Origin: Bacteroidota bacterium
Lineage (GTDB): Bacteria > Bacteroidota > Bacteroidia > B-17B0 > Aurantibacillaceae
Assembly: GCA_016702705.1 (NCBI GenBank)
Contig: JADJDM010000001.1
Location: 567,786 to 631,785 of the forward strand
Direction: 5' to 3'
Length of the DNA stretch: 64,000 bases
A program made the translations under genes and the position numbers. Every line of letters starts with the position of its first letter. Positions within the stretch are counted from its first letter, which is position 1. Shown piece after piece: positions 55,151-63,496 of the stretch. Below the pieces are notes generated by a model, which worked only from the letters and a program-made list of their open reading frames with translations, searched no databases and had not been told where the DNA came from.

Positions 55151-55783
55151 ATGAGCGAAGTGTGGGAATTTTTAAAAGAATTAGTTGACCCAAAATCCAT
55201 TATACAATTGGGTTTACCGTTGTTGCTATTCGTTATTTTTGCTGAAACCGGCTTGTTCTTTGGTTTCTTTTTACCTGGCGATAGTTTAGTTTTTATTTCA
55301 GGATTATTTTGTGCTACTAAAAAAGACCTCATAGGAGTAAACATTGTTGTCCTCATACTCCTAATGATTGCAGCAGCAGTATTAGGAAATATTGTTGGTT
55401 ATTTATTTGGAAGACATTTTGGGAAAAATTTATTCAAAAAAGAAGACAGTTTCTTTTTTAAGAAACGACATTTAATTGCTACACAAAATTTTTATGAAAA
55501 ACATGGAAGGAAAACGCTAATTATGGGCCGCTTCCTGCCTTATGTGCGCACCTTTGCACCCATACTTGCTGGTATAATCCATCTTGATTTCAGAAAATTT
55601 ATGCTATACAATATTGCTGGTGCATTTGCGTGGATTGGATCTATCGCAAGTATCGGATACTTTTTAGGAAGTAAATTTCCAGAAACAGAAAACTATTTAG
55701 GTTATATCGTTATTGGATTGATTGTGATTACAACGCTGCCAGTTGCAATTACTTATTTGAAAAATAGGAAGCAGAAAAATTAA
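55151..55783 (+). CDS. DedA-family membrane protein
   Basis: The 210-residue DedA/SNARE-associated-type integral membrane protein carries the family segments FAETGLFFGFFLPGDSLVF, GNIVGYLFGRHFG, and GRFLPYVRTFAPILAG with the conserved Arg/Pro pair. Other DedA members move undecaprenyl phosphate or support membrane homeostasis and proton motive force. Its stop shares TTAA with the convergent gene. Confidence 0.9.
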   Translation: MSEVWEFLKELVDPKSIIQLGLPLLLFVIFAETGLFFGFFLPGDSLVFISGLFCATKKDLIGVNIVVLILLMIAAAVLGNIVGYLFGRHFGKNLFKKEDSFFFKKRHLIATQNFYEKHGRKTLIMGRFLPYVRTFAPILAGIIHLDFRKFMLYNIAGAFAWIGSIASIGYFLGSKFPETENYLGYIVIGLIVITTLPVAITYLKNRKQKN

Positions 55784-56313
55784 AGCTTTCTCTTTTTCAA
55801 CTCTTTCAAAATAGTATTTGTTCTACTTGTCATTGCAGGAGTATCAGAATATTTATTTAATTCCACTATTAAAGGAGTTAATTCATTTAATAGTTCTGGG
55901 TGCTTTTTTGCAATATTGTAGGATGTAGTAAGTGCAAATACTCTTACCGCTATTGTTTCATTCGCACTCAAAGCAAATTTAATTCCTAAATCATACAACT
56001 CGCCTTGAAACTTTTCAGGGATTTCAACTTCTTGAAAAACTCTAAAATAATTTCTTTTATTTGCGTGATGCAATTTTTCTTTTTTTAAACCATCAATCAG
56101 TTTTTCAAAATAAGGCTTAATTAATTGTGGTTGCGTTTCACAACAATGTGTCATTACCCAAGATGCATAACGCGAAAGTCGCTCATCTTTTCCAAAAACG
56201 AACACCATCAATTCTTTAAAAATTACTTTGTCATCCCCAATATGCTTTATGAGCTTATTTACACTGGATTTTGCCTGTCCTTCTAATAATGTGTCTTTTA
56301 TTATATCGCTCAT
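55780..56313 (-). CDS. HEAT-like repeat protein, unknown role
   Basis: The 177-residue protein is wholly helical, with repeats like GKDERLSRYASWVMTHCCETQP and GIKFALSANETIAVRVFALTTSY typical of HEAT/ARM proteins. No enzyme motif is visible. The gene is one base from the YhiN-family flavoprotein on the same strand, so co-expression is likely. DNA alkylation-repair HEAT proteins share the fold, but this one lacks their length. Confidence 0.65.
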   Translation of the reverse strand: MSDIIKDTLLEGQAKSSVNKLIKHIGDDKVIFKELMVFVFGKDERLSRYASWVMTHCCETQPQLIKPYFEKLIDGLKKEKLHHANKRNYFRVFQEVEIPEKFQGELYDLGIKFALSANETIAVRVFALTTSYNIAKKHPELLNELTPLIVELNKYSDTPAMTSRTNTILKELKKRKL

Positions 56314-56314
56314 G

Positions 56315-57538
56315 TTATATCGAATTTGCTGCTACCCAAGCCGTGCTCCAAGCTGCCTGGAAATTAAAACCTCCAGTTATACCATCTATATTTATTACTT
56401 CACCTGCAAAATGTAATCCGTTCATTTTTTTACTTTGCATGGTTTTAAAATCAATCTCTTTTAACTCAATACCACCACAGGTAACAAACTCTTCTTTAAA
56501 TGTAGTTTTACCACGCATGGTATAAGCATCAGCAAATAAAACTTCAACTAATTTATTAATCGATTTTTTTGTAATCTCACTCCAAGGTTTATCGTTATTT
56601 AAATCTGCTTTAATAAGTATATGTTCCCACAAACGTTTTGGTAAAACAAATATATTTGTGTTTTTAGGCAAAGCTTTATGTTGTTGTTTTTGCAATTGTT
56701 CTAGTGCTAGTTTTATTTCTTCATATTCTTTGTTCAACCAATTAATATGAATTGCTGCTTCATAGCTCTTTTGATGAAAATACTCCGCAGCATAAGCAGA
56801 TAGTTTTAACACCGCAGGTCCGCTGAATCCCCAGTGTGTAATGAGCAATGGCCCTTCAAATAAATAATTAGTTACTGCAACTTTTACTTTTGCATTAGGA
56901 ACGGATAATCCCATTAATTGAGTAACTGAATCGTTAGGAATATTAAATGTAAAAAGCGAAGGAAGTGGTTTTACAATTGTATGTTGTGTCCCTTGCAGAA
57001 AACCATAGGCTTTCTCTTGGTTAAAACCGCCAGAAGTAACAACCACTGCATCGCCAATTAATTCTTGTGCGTTGGAATCATTCACAATAACACTCAGCAC
57101 TATTTTATCGTTTTGCTTTTTAATTTCCTTTACATCTGTTTTTGTTTGAATAGTAACTCCATACTTTTTTGCTTCATCTAAAAAACAATCGATAATTGTT
57201 TGTGAATTATTGCTAGTAGGAAACATTCTGTTGTCTGCTTCTGCATGCAGTTTTACATTTCTTTGTGCAAACCACTCAATTGTATCTTGCAGAGCAAATT
57301 TTGAAAACACGCTTCTAAGTTCTTTCGAACCACGGGGATAATTTTTTATTAAGTCGCTTATTTCGAAACATTGATTGGTAACATTACATCTACCGCCTCC
57401 TGATACCAAAACTTTGGATAAGAGCTTGGTTGTTTTTTCGAGTATGGTGATTTTATAGGAAGGATTCTTCTTTGCCAAATTTATTGCACAAAAAAATCCT
57501 GCTGCCCCGCCTCCTATTATGTATACTCTTTTCATCAA
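56315..57538 (-). CDS. FAD-dependent oxidoreductase, YhiN (HI0933) family
   Basis: The 407-residue flavoprotein opens MMKRVYIIGGGAAGFFCAINLAK, a dinucleotide-binding GxGxxG motif. VSGGGRCNVTN (about 46-56), typical of the HI0933/YhiN family, lies next, and a C-terminal FAGEVINIDGITGGFNFQAAWSTAW contacts FAD. The biochemical role in most bacteria is unknown; one relative, BaiN, reduces bile acids in gut clostridia, which should not be assumed here. It is co-directional with the HEAT-like gene. Confidence 0.85.
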   Translation of the reverse strand: MMKRVYIIGGGAAGFFCAINLAKKNPSYKITILEKTTKLLSKVLVSGGGRCNVTNQCFEISDLIKNYPRGSKELRSVFSKFALQDTIEWFAQRNVKLHAEADNRMFPTSNNSQTIIDCFLDEAKKYGVTIQTKTDVKEIKKQNDKIVLSVIVNDSNAQELIGDAVVVTSGGFNQEKAYGFLQGTQHTIVKPLPSLFTFNIPNDSVTQLMGLSVPNAKVKVAVTNYLFEGPLLITHWGFSGPAVLKLSAYAAEYFHQKSYEAAIHINWLNKEYEEIKLALEQLQKQQHKALPKNTNIFVLPKRLWEHILIKADLNNDKPWSEITKKSINKLVEVLFADAYTMRGKTTFKEEFVTCGGIELKEIDFKTMQSKKMNGLHFAGEVINIDGITGGFNFQAAWSTAWVAANSI

Positions 57539-57586
57539 TTCTCAAAATTAAACTTTGTTTCGTAAATTAGCACAAAATTAAACGAC

Positions 57587-58030
57587 ATGACATTAGAAGA
57601 AAAAATAAACGGAGACATAAAATCTGCAATGCTTGCAAAAGAAGCGGGTAAATTAGAAGCTTTACGAGCAATTAAATCTGCAATACTTTTATTAAAAACC
57701 TCAGCAGAAGGCCATACAGCTGAAAGTGAGTTAAAGTCATTGCAAAAAATGGTAAAGCAACGTAGAGAAACTGCAGAAGTATACAAAACACAAAGCAGAG
57801 CAGACTTAGCAGAAACAGAGGAGTTTCAAGCAAACATAATAGAAGCATACCTTCCAAAAATGATGAGCGAGGACGAAATTAAAACTGCTTTAACAGCTAT
57901 TATTGCTGAAAGCGGGGCAAGTTCAGCTGCTGAAATGGGCAAAGTAATGGGCTTAGCTAACAAAGCATTTGCAGGTAAAGCCGATAACAAAATTGTATCT
58001 CAGTTAGTAAAAGAATTACTAAGTAAATAG
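57587..58030 (+). CDS. GatB/YqeY domain protein
   Basis: The 147-residue YqeY domain resembles the tRNA-binding tail of GatB: MTLEEKINGDIKSAMLAKEAGKLEALRAIKSA, then a helical bundle ending GKADNKIVSQLVKELLSK. The free domain may bind tRNA or assist amidotransferase quality control; its precise role is unknown. It is divergent from the flavoprotein gene. Confidence 0.85.
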   Translation: MTLEEKINGDIKSAMLAKEAGKLEALRAIKSAILLLKTSAEGHTAESELKSLQKMVKQRRETAEVYKTQSRADLAETEEFQANIIEAYLPKMMSEDEIKTALTAIIAESGASSAAEMGKVMGLANKAFAGKADNKIVSQLVKELLSK

Positions 58031-58179
58031 TGCTTACAAGAAAACGTCATCTGCGTCGTTATTTTCAGCCTTGTAACAGTTATTTACAATTAGTAAACTC
58101 CTATTTCCAAGACTTTGAAAATGCCTCGCATCTAACATTTTCTTGAAAGCACTTAAAGTGCCATTTTTCTTTATTTTTC

Positions 58180-58209
58180 AAAATCGCCTTTTAATTAGGG
58201 TGATTTTTT
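58180..58209 (+). terminator. Candidate terminator downstream of the YqeY gene
   Basis: AAAATCGCC pairs (one G-T) with GGTGATTTT, followed by TTTTT. It lies about 150 bases after the YqeY stop and before the YceI promoter. Confidence 0.55.
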
Positions 58210-58283
58210 GTTTATATATAACTGATAAACAATGAATTATGTTTTTTAACAATTTAATTGTATATACATCTAATTTCATAACA

Positions 58284-58291
58284 TATATTTG
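58284..58291 (+). promoter_or_regulatory. -7 box (TATATTTG) of the YceI gene
   Basis: TATATTTG matches TAnnTTTG and lies 25 bases before the ATG at 58317. An upstream ATG at 58239 would precede it. Confidence 0.6.
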
Positions 58292-58316
58292 CATCAGAAA
58301 CATTCAAATACTAAAA

Positions 58317-58907
58317 ATGAAAAAATTACAATTAACAATCAGCGCACTTGCGCTAATGGCAACATCATTAATAGCACAAACAAATTGGGCAGTTGATGCA
58401 TCACACAGCAAATTAGGTTTTAAAGTAACCCACATGATGGTTTCTGAAACTGAAGGCAAATTTAAAATCTATGATGGAAAAGTATCATCTAAAACAGATA
58501 CAGACTTTACAGATGCTTCAGTTGAATTCTCTGTTGACGTTGCAAGCGTTGACACCGATGACGATAAAAGAGATGGCCACTTAAAAAGCCCTGACTTTTT
58601 TGATGCAGAGAAATTTGCAAAAATGACTTTTAAGTCAACTTCAATGAAAAAAGGAAAAACAAAAGGAACTTATTTATTGATTGGCGACTTAACAATTAAA
58701 GGAGTAACTAAAAAAGTAACATTTGTTGCAACTACTAATGGTAAACAAGTTAAAGATCCTTGGGGAAAAACACGTGTTGGCTTCACAGTTAAAGGCACAA
58801 TCAATCGTAAAGACTATGGTTTAACTTGGAATGCTGCATTAGAAGCAGGTGGAGTTGCTGTAAGTGAAATGGTTGCAATTGAAAGCACTATTGAATTAAT
58901 GAAATAA
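58317..58907 (+). CDS. Periplasmic YceI-family lipid-binding protein
   Basis: From the ATG at 58317 the 196-residue protein has a clean signal peptide MKKLQLTISALALMATSLIAQ. The YceI lipocalin-like barrel follows: NWAVDASHSKLGFKVTHMMVS, DKRDGHLKSPDFFDAEKFAKM, GTINRKDYGLTWN. YceI proteins bind polyisoprenoids in the periplasm; the ligand here is unknown. A longer version from 58239 would add a non-signal extension and is rejected. It has its own terminator. Confidence 0.9.
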   Translation: MKKLQLTISALALMATSLIAQTNWAVDASHSKLGFKVTHMMVSETEGKFKIYDGKVSSKTDTDFTDASVEFSVDVASVDTDDDKRDGHLKSPDFFDAEKFAKMTFKSTSMKKGKTKGTYLLIGDLTIKGVTKKVTFVATTNGKQVKDPWGKTRVGFTVKGTINRKDYGLTWNAALEAGGVAVSEMVAIESTIELMK

Positions 58908-58923
58908 TATTCTTGTTGTTTGT

Positions 58924-58956
58924 AAAAGTCTGCACTATGGTGGTGCAGACTTTTTT
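58924..58956 (+). terminator. Rho-independent terminator after YceI
   Basis: AAAAGTCTGCAC pairs perfectly with GTGCAGACTTTT around a 7-base loop, followed by T. Confidence 0.85.
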
Positions 58957-58988
58957 ATTTAACGTAAGTTATATTCCTAGTTTAATTG

Positions 58989-58996
58989 TACTTTTG
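58989..58996 (+). promoter_or_regulatory. -7 box (TACTTTTG) of the small membrane protein gene
   Basis: TACTTTTG matches TAnnTTTG and ends five bases before the ATG at 59002. Confidence 0.5.
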
Positions 58997-59001
58997 CCGC
59001 C

Positions 59002-59253
59002 ATGCAAATGGCAGACATAATAAGCGGTTTTGGAGTTACCTTCATTTTAGCTGCATTTTTTCTTTCAACGTTTAAGTTGATCAAAATGGATTCAATCTTT
59101 TATTATAGTTTAAATATTATTGGAGGAGGATTAGCTTGTTATGGAAGCATTTTAATTAATTCGATTCCTTTTACCATATTGGAAGGTATTTGGGCTATTG
59201 TAGCGGCAGTTGGTTTAATAAAATTATTAACGAATTCAAAAACTACAGCGTGA
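59002..59253 (+). CDS. Small CBU_0592-like membrane protein
   Basis: The 83-residue protein has three hydrophobic helices (about 7-22, 32-50, 55-75) with a GSILINSIPFTILEGIWAIVA segment typical of CBU_0592-like proteins. Function is unknown. Its TGA stop overlaps the GTG start of the EamA exporter gene (GTGA), so the two are translationally coupled and may work together. ATG at 59008 is an alternative start. Confidence 0.7.
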   Translation: MQMADIISGFGVTFILAAFFLSTFKLIKMDSIFYYSLNIIGGGLACYGSILINSIPFTILEGIWAIVAAVGLIKLLTNSKTTA

Positions 59254-60186
59254 ATACTTCTTTTATCTCTTGGTTTCTTTTAGTTCTTTTATCTCTTATT
59301 TGGGGTAGCTCATTTATTTTAATGAAGCGCGGAATGGAAGTATTTAGTAGCGAGCAGGTAGCTGCATTACGTATTGTTATTGCCTTCTTATTCTTGCTTC
59401 CATTAATGCTAAAACATTACAAAGTAAACCTAAAAAAATACTGGTTTGGTATTTTAATGATGGGAACCTTTGGAAATTTAATTCCAGCATTTTTATTTAC
59501 TCGTGCCGAAACAGGTATTAGTAGTGCTCTTGCAGGAATGCTAAATGCATTAACTCCTGTTTTTGCAATTATTGTAGGAACACTTTTGTTTAAAACAAAA
59601 ACATCTCTTAATCAAATTATTGGTGTTGTTGTTGGTTTTGGCGGGGCAATTTTGTTAGTGAGTTTTGATGAAGGAAGTAAAAGTGGAACAAATAATTTAT
59701 CCTATGCATTAATGGTTGCTGCAGCAACCTTTTTGTTATGTAATAAGTCTAAACAGTATTAAAAAATATTTAAACGATATAAATTCCATCACAGCAACAG
59801 TATGGTCGTTTACATTTATAGGATCGTTTACCATTGTTGCCCCGTTTTTATTCGATTTGTTTTTACCTGCCGAAAAACAAACACACCTATGGCCCGACTT
59901 TTTTTACAGATTAAAAACAATTCCTAATGCCTGGGAAAGTTTGGGTTATGTAAGTATATTGGCAATAGTTGGTTCTGCAATATCTGTAATACTATTTAAT
60001 ATTCTCATAAAAAAATCGAATGCTATTTTTGCTTCCTCTTGTACCTACCTAATTCCCGTAGTTGCAATGATGTGGGGCGTTTTTGATAATGAGCGTATTG
60101 TGTGGCCACAGTATTTATCTATCCTTGTTATCCTTGCAGGAATTTGGTTGATTAATAAGAAGTATACGGAGAAGGTGATTAAATAA
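59250..60186 (+). pseudogene. EamA/DMT-family transporter gene with one-base frameshift
   Basis: The GTG at 59250 gives NTSFISWFLLVLLSLIWGSSFILMKRG, the standard EamA start. At 59731-59735 a T5 run breaks the frame; with T4 the product reads through ATFCYVISLNSIKKYL and on to the stop at 60184. The joined ~311-residue product has ten membrane helices in two EamA halves (conserved RAETGISSALAGMLNALTPV in the first). EamA members export amino acids, metabolites or drugs. The extra base looks like a sequencing slip. Confidence 0.78.
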
Positions 60187-60220
60187 AAAAGGCAGTCGAT
60201 TGTTACCTCAACTGCCTTCC
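60185..60220 (-). terminator. Terminator of the OmpR-type regulator gene
   Basis: AAGGCAGT and ACTGCCTT form an 8-bp stem. On the minus strand the stem is followed by a run of T, placing it after the regulator stop at 60242. Confidence 0.75.
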
Positions 60221-60241
60221 ACCTTATAAACAAACAACAAA

Positions 60242-60943
60242 TTAAGAATTCACTAAAAGTTTAAATCCTTTTCCGTGTATATTAATAATTTCTACTTTTT
60301 GGTCGTCTTTTAAATACTTACGAAGCTTTGCAATGTAAACATCCATGCTTCTTCCATTAAAGTAATTATCATCGTGCCAAATTGTTTTTAATGCAAAGTT
60401 CCGATCCAACACATCGTTTTTGTGAACGCATAATAAACGTAGTAAACCCGATTCTTTAGTAGTAAGCTTTTGTTGTTGACCATTGTGCTCCAACAATTGT
60501 TTCTCACTATTAAATGTATAAGCTCCTAATGTAAAATTAGACTGCTCGTTACTGATTGACATTTGTTTATTAGTACGACGCAATACTGCTTGTATACGAA
60601 CCAATAGTTCTTCCATGCTAAAAGGCTTAGTAATGTAATCATCACCTCCTGCATTAAATCCTTCAATGGTATCTTCTTTCATCGATTTAGCAGTAAGAAA
60701 AATAATAGGAACGTTTTTGTTGTTCATTCTTATTTCCTTTGCTAATGTAATTCCGTCTTTTACAGGCATCATCACATCTAACAAAATCAAATCATAATCT
60801 TGCTTACAAAATAGGTCGTAACCTTCTTTCCCATCCTTACCTAATTTTGTTTCATATCCTTTTGCTTCCAGATACTCTTGCAACAAGGTTCCCAAATTTG
60901 GGTCATCCTCAACTAATAGTATTTTCAATTTTTCTGTGCTCAT
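60242..60943 (-). CDS. OmpR/PhoB-family response regulator
   Basis: The 233-residue protein has a receiver domain (acidic pair in LLVEDD at 12-14, phospho-acceptor Asp56 in LILLDVMMP, Lys in KPFSMEELL). A winged-helix Trans_reg_C domain follows (YFNGRSMDVYIAKLRKYLKD). It is encoded 27 bases after its kinase on the same strand and ends in a terminator. The set resembles RprY of Bacteroides, whose regulon includes respiratory and membrane genes; identity is not proven. Confidence 0.92.
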   Translation of the reverse strand: MSTEKLKILLVEDDPNLGTLLQEYLEAKGYETKLGKDGKEGYDLFCKQDYDLILLDVMMPVKDGITLAKEIRMNNKNVPIIFLTAKSMKEDTIEGFNAGGDDYITKPFSMEELLVRIQAVLRRTNKQMSISNEQSNFTLGAYTFNSEKQLLEHNGQQQKLTTKESGLLRLLCVHKNDVLDRNFALKTIWHDDNYFNGRSMDVYIAKLRKYLKDDQKVEIINIHGKGFKLLVNS

Positions 60944-60970
60944 ATTATTTAATTTATGTTGTGTTTATAT

Positions 60971-62566
60971 TTAGTTAGTTTCCTCTGCCTTATACGGAAG
61001 TAAAACTTTGAAGTTACTTCCTCTATTTAATTCACTCTCTACAATAATCTCGCCACCATGTTTATTTACGATTGCTTGTACATAACTCAATCCCAAACCA
61101 AAACCTTTAATGTTATGCACGTTGCCCGTTGGTATTCGATAAAACTTCTCAAATACCTTCTTTAAATTCTCTTTACTTATTCCAACTCCACTATCCTGCA
61201 CCGAAAATAGTATGCCATTATTTCTATTTTCGGTAGTAATAATAATCTCAGGAACTTCCTTCGAATACTTAATGGCATTATCCATTAAATTAAACACAAT
61301 ATTAGTAATATGTACTTTATCGGCAAGTATTTTGGTATTAGTGGCAAAAAACTTGGGTATAATGGTTCCTCCTCGTTGTTCAACTTGCAATTGTATGTTT
61401 TGTATCGCTTGTTGTATTATTTCGTGAAGGTCTATTTCCGTAAGTTTAAGTTTAAAATCTCCCTTATCTAAAATGGAGGTTTGCAATATACTCTCTACCA
61501 AAACACTCAACCGTTTGTTTTCTTCCTTAATCATTTTCACAAAGCGCTCTACCTTTTCTGGAGTTTTAACTATTGAATGATCGTTGAGCATTTCACTTGC
61601 TAATGAAATAGTAGAAATTGGTGTTTTAAACTCATGCGTCATATTACTTATGAAATCATTTTTTATTGCAGATAATTTCTTTTGTTTCCTAATAGTTGAA
61701 ATTGTATAATAAAACGATACAGAAAGTATCACAATAATTAATCCTGATACAAGCAGCATTCCGCCTAATGTTTTATATAAATAACTTTTGTGCTTTGGAA
61801 AATATACAGATAAAAAAGTTGGTTTAATAAATGAATTATTGGGAGCCAAATTCACTTTAAAGTAACATCCTGTTGTATCGCACTCGTGAACAGCTTTTGT
61901 AAAATCACCAACTGCCGAGTTTTCATTTACAGTAATGCGATAAATGTAATTAGATGTTATTCCATGCTCAACCAATTCTTCTCTTAATAATGAATCAAGT
62001 AAAATAGTATCTATGTGTGGTTTATAGTTTTTGTAAATATTTATACTTACTAATTCTTCAAACAAATCATTTACAATTTCTGTTTTTTGCTGCATTAATT
62101 CCAGCTTCATTTTTTCGGTGTTATCTGCACCACTGATTTCGTGGCCTAAGGGACCTAAGAAACCGCTTGCTTGTAAGGTATCACCTTCGTACTTATTAAT
62201 CGTGGTAGTAGTAACTCCGTTTGAGTCGGTGCTCATCTCCTCCAGTATTTTAACATTCACTTTGTCAAGTGGAAATGAAGGGTTACCCATAGTTGAATCG
62301 GCACCCATAATTTTTTTAATCGAATAATCAGCAGGATAAGTACGAATACCTTGCTTTCTGAATTTTATTTTTTTCTTGAGTTTAGCTGCGGCCGAAGTTT
62401 TTTCTAGCTTCTCCACAACCTTGTTTAAGGCCTCATTAGTTGAATTCTTAAATTCATCTTCACGTAATTCTACCGCATTGCTAATCCAAAATAACTGAAC
62501 AGCAATGAGCGCCAATATAGAAACACTTGCTAAAATTGTAACCGCACTAACATTCTGCTTAAACAT
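60971..62566 (-). CDS. Sensor histidine kinase partnered with the OmpR-type regulator
   Basis: From the ATG at 62566 (MFKQNVSAVTILASVSILAL) it has 531 residues. An earlier TTG lies in the promoter box. It has an N-terminal membrane helix, a ~240-residue extracytoplasmic domain with coiled-coil-like pairs and two Cys (HECDTTGCYF), and a second helix near 268-290. HisKA (MTHEFKTPISTISLASEML) and HATPase_c (NLMDNAIKYS, DSGVGIS, GFGLGLSYV) follow. The sensed signal is unknown. The two Cys could form a redox-sensitive disulfide; that is inference. Confidence 0.92.
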   Translation of the reverse strand: MFKQNVSAVTILASVSILALIAVQLFWISNAVELREDEFKNSTNEALNKVVEKLEKTSAAAKLKKKIKFRKQGIRTYPADYSIKKIMGADSTMGNPSFPLDKVNVKILEEMSTDSNGVTTTTINKYEGDTLQASGFLGPLGHEISGADNTEKMKLELMQQKTEIVNDLFEELVSINIYKNYKPHIDTILLDSLLREELVEHGITSNYIYRITVNENSAVGDFTKAVHECDTTGCYFKVNLAPNNSFIKPTFLSVYFPKHKSYLYKTLGGMLLVSGLIIVILSVSFYYTISTIRKQKKLSAIKNDFISNMTHEFKTPISTISLASEMLNDHSIVKTPEKVERFVKMIKEENKRLSVLVESILQTSILDKGDFKLKLTEIDLHEIIQQAIQNIQLQVEQRGGTIIPKFFATNTKILADKVHITNIVFNLMDNAIKYSKEVPEIIITTENRNNGILFSVQDSGVGISKENLKKVFEKFYRIPTGNVHNIKGFGLGLSYVQAIVNKHGGEIIVESELNRGSNFKVLLPYKAEETN

Positions 62567-62572
62567 ATAACG

Positions 62573-62580
62573 CAAATTTA
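62573..62580 (-). promoter_or_regulatory. -7 box (TAAATTTG) of the kinase/regulator operon
   Basis: On the minus strand TAAATTTG matches TAnnTTTG and ends six bases before the ATG at 62566. Confidence 0.55.
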
Positions 62581-62664
62581 ATCATTAAGCCTTGAATTAC
62601 AGGCAATTATGAAATTTTAACATTTCGATATTGATTTAAGTTGCTTTTGTAATGATTAATCATA

Positions 62665-62754
62665 TATATTTGCTTAGGTTTTAGTTAGTGTTTCATAGGT
62701 TGTAAATCGCAAGATTTACGAAAAATCCCTCGAGAGGTCGGGGGATTTTTTTTT
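62665..62754 (+). ncRNA. Candidate small RNA or terminated leader with its own promoter
   Basis: A -7 box TATATTTG (62665-62672), with a TTG about 21 bases upstream at 62641-62643, would start a transcript near 62679. It contains a perfect 7-bp hairpin with a GCAA tetraloop (GTAAATC/GATTTAC, 62702-62719). A strong terminator (62721-62754) follows. The product would be about 75 bases. The next gene has a separate -7 box, so this RNA need not be its leader. Confidence 0.4.
62721..62754 (+). terminator. Terminator hairpin before the ABC ATPase gene
   Basis: AAAAATCCC pairs with GGGATTTTT around a loop containing CTCGAG, followed by more T. Confidence 0.7.
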
Positions 62755-62768
62755 GAAGGATACTTAAC

Positions 62769-62776
62769 TAACTTTG
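62769..62776 (+). promoter_or_regulatory. -7 box (TAACTTTG) of the ABC ATPase gene
   Basis: TAACTTTG matches TAnnTTTG and ends five bases before the ATG at 62782. Confidence 0.55.
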
Positions 62777-62781
62777 CAACA

Positions 62782-63495
62782 ATGAAGGAAATTATACGAC
62801 TTACCAATATTGCAAGGCAGTACACCATTGGTACTGAAGAAATTCACGCACTTAAATCGGTAAGTTTATCTATCCATAAAAACGAGTATGTTGCTTTAAT
62901 GGGTCCATCTGGTTCAGGTAAATCTACCCTAATGAATATTTTAGGTTGTTTAGATACACCTAGCACTGGCGAATATATTTTAAATGATATTTCGGTAGCA
63001 CGTATGTTAGATAATGATTTAGCAGAGGTAAGAAATAAAGAAATTGGTTTCGTTTTTCAAACATTTAATTTATTGCCACGCTCTACTGCATTAGAAAATG
63101 TTGCACTTCCATTAGTGTATTCAGGTATTTCAAAAGTTGATAGAGAAAAGCGTGTGAAGGAAGTGCTTGATCAAGTTGGTTTAACAAATCGAATGATGCA
63201 CAAACCAAACGAGCTATCTGGTGGACAACGCCAGCGTGTTGCCATTGCGCGCGCATTGGTTAACAAGCCTGCAATTATTTTAGCGGATGAGCCAACAGGA
63301 AATTTGGATTCAAAAACATCTGTAGAAATTATGGGTTTGTTTGAAGAGATACATAAAAATGGTAACACCATTATTTTAGTTACGCATGAGGAAGACATCG
63401 CTCGTCATGCACATCGTATTGTACGATTAAAAGATGGATTAGTAGAGACAGATGAAGTTAATGATTCAATCAGTTTTGTAGCATCACGCATTTAA
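62782..63495 (+). CDS. ABC transporter ATP-binding protein (LolD/MacB-type)
   Basis: The 237-residue ATPase has Walker [10 protein letters not shown] (about 41-49), Q-loop [16 protein letters not shown], signature [15 protein letters not shown] and Walker [13 protein letters not shown]. GxxDxPTxG-type spacing and [13 protein letters not shown] place it in the LolD/MacB/FtsE group, which serves lipoprotein release, antimicrobial efflux or division. No permease gene is adjacent, so the partner is unknown. It is followed by rsmI after one base, suggesting co-transcription. Confidence 0.9.
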   Translation: MKEIIRLTNIARQYTIGTEEIHALKSVSLSIHKNEYVALMGPSGSGKSTLMNILGCLDTPSTGEYILNDISVARMLDNDLAEVRNKEIGFVFQTFNLLPRSTALENVALPLVYSGISKVDREKRVKEVLDQVGLTNRMMHKPNELSGGQRQRVAIARALVNKPAIILADEPTGNLDSKTSVEIMGLFEEIHKNGNTIILVTHEEDIARHAHRIVRLKDGLVETDEVNDSISFVASRI

Positions 63496-63496
63496 T

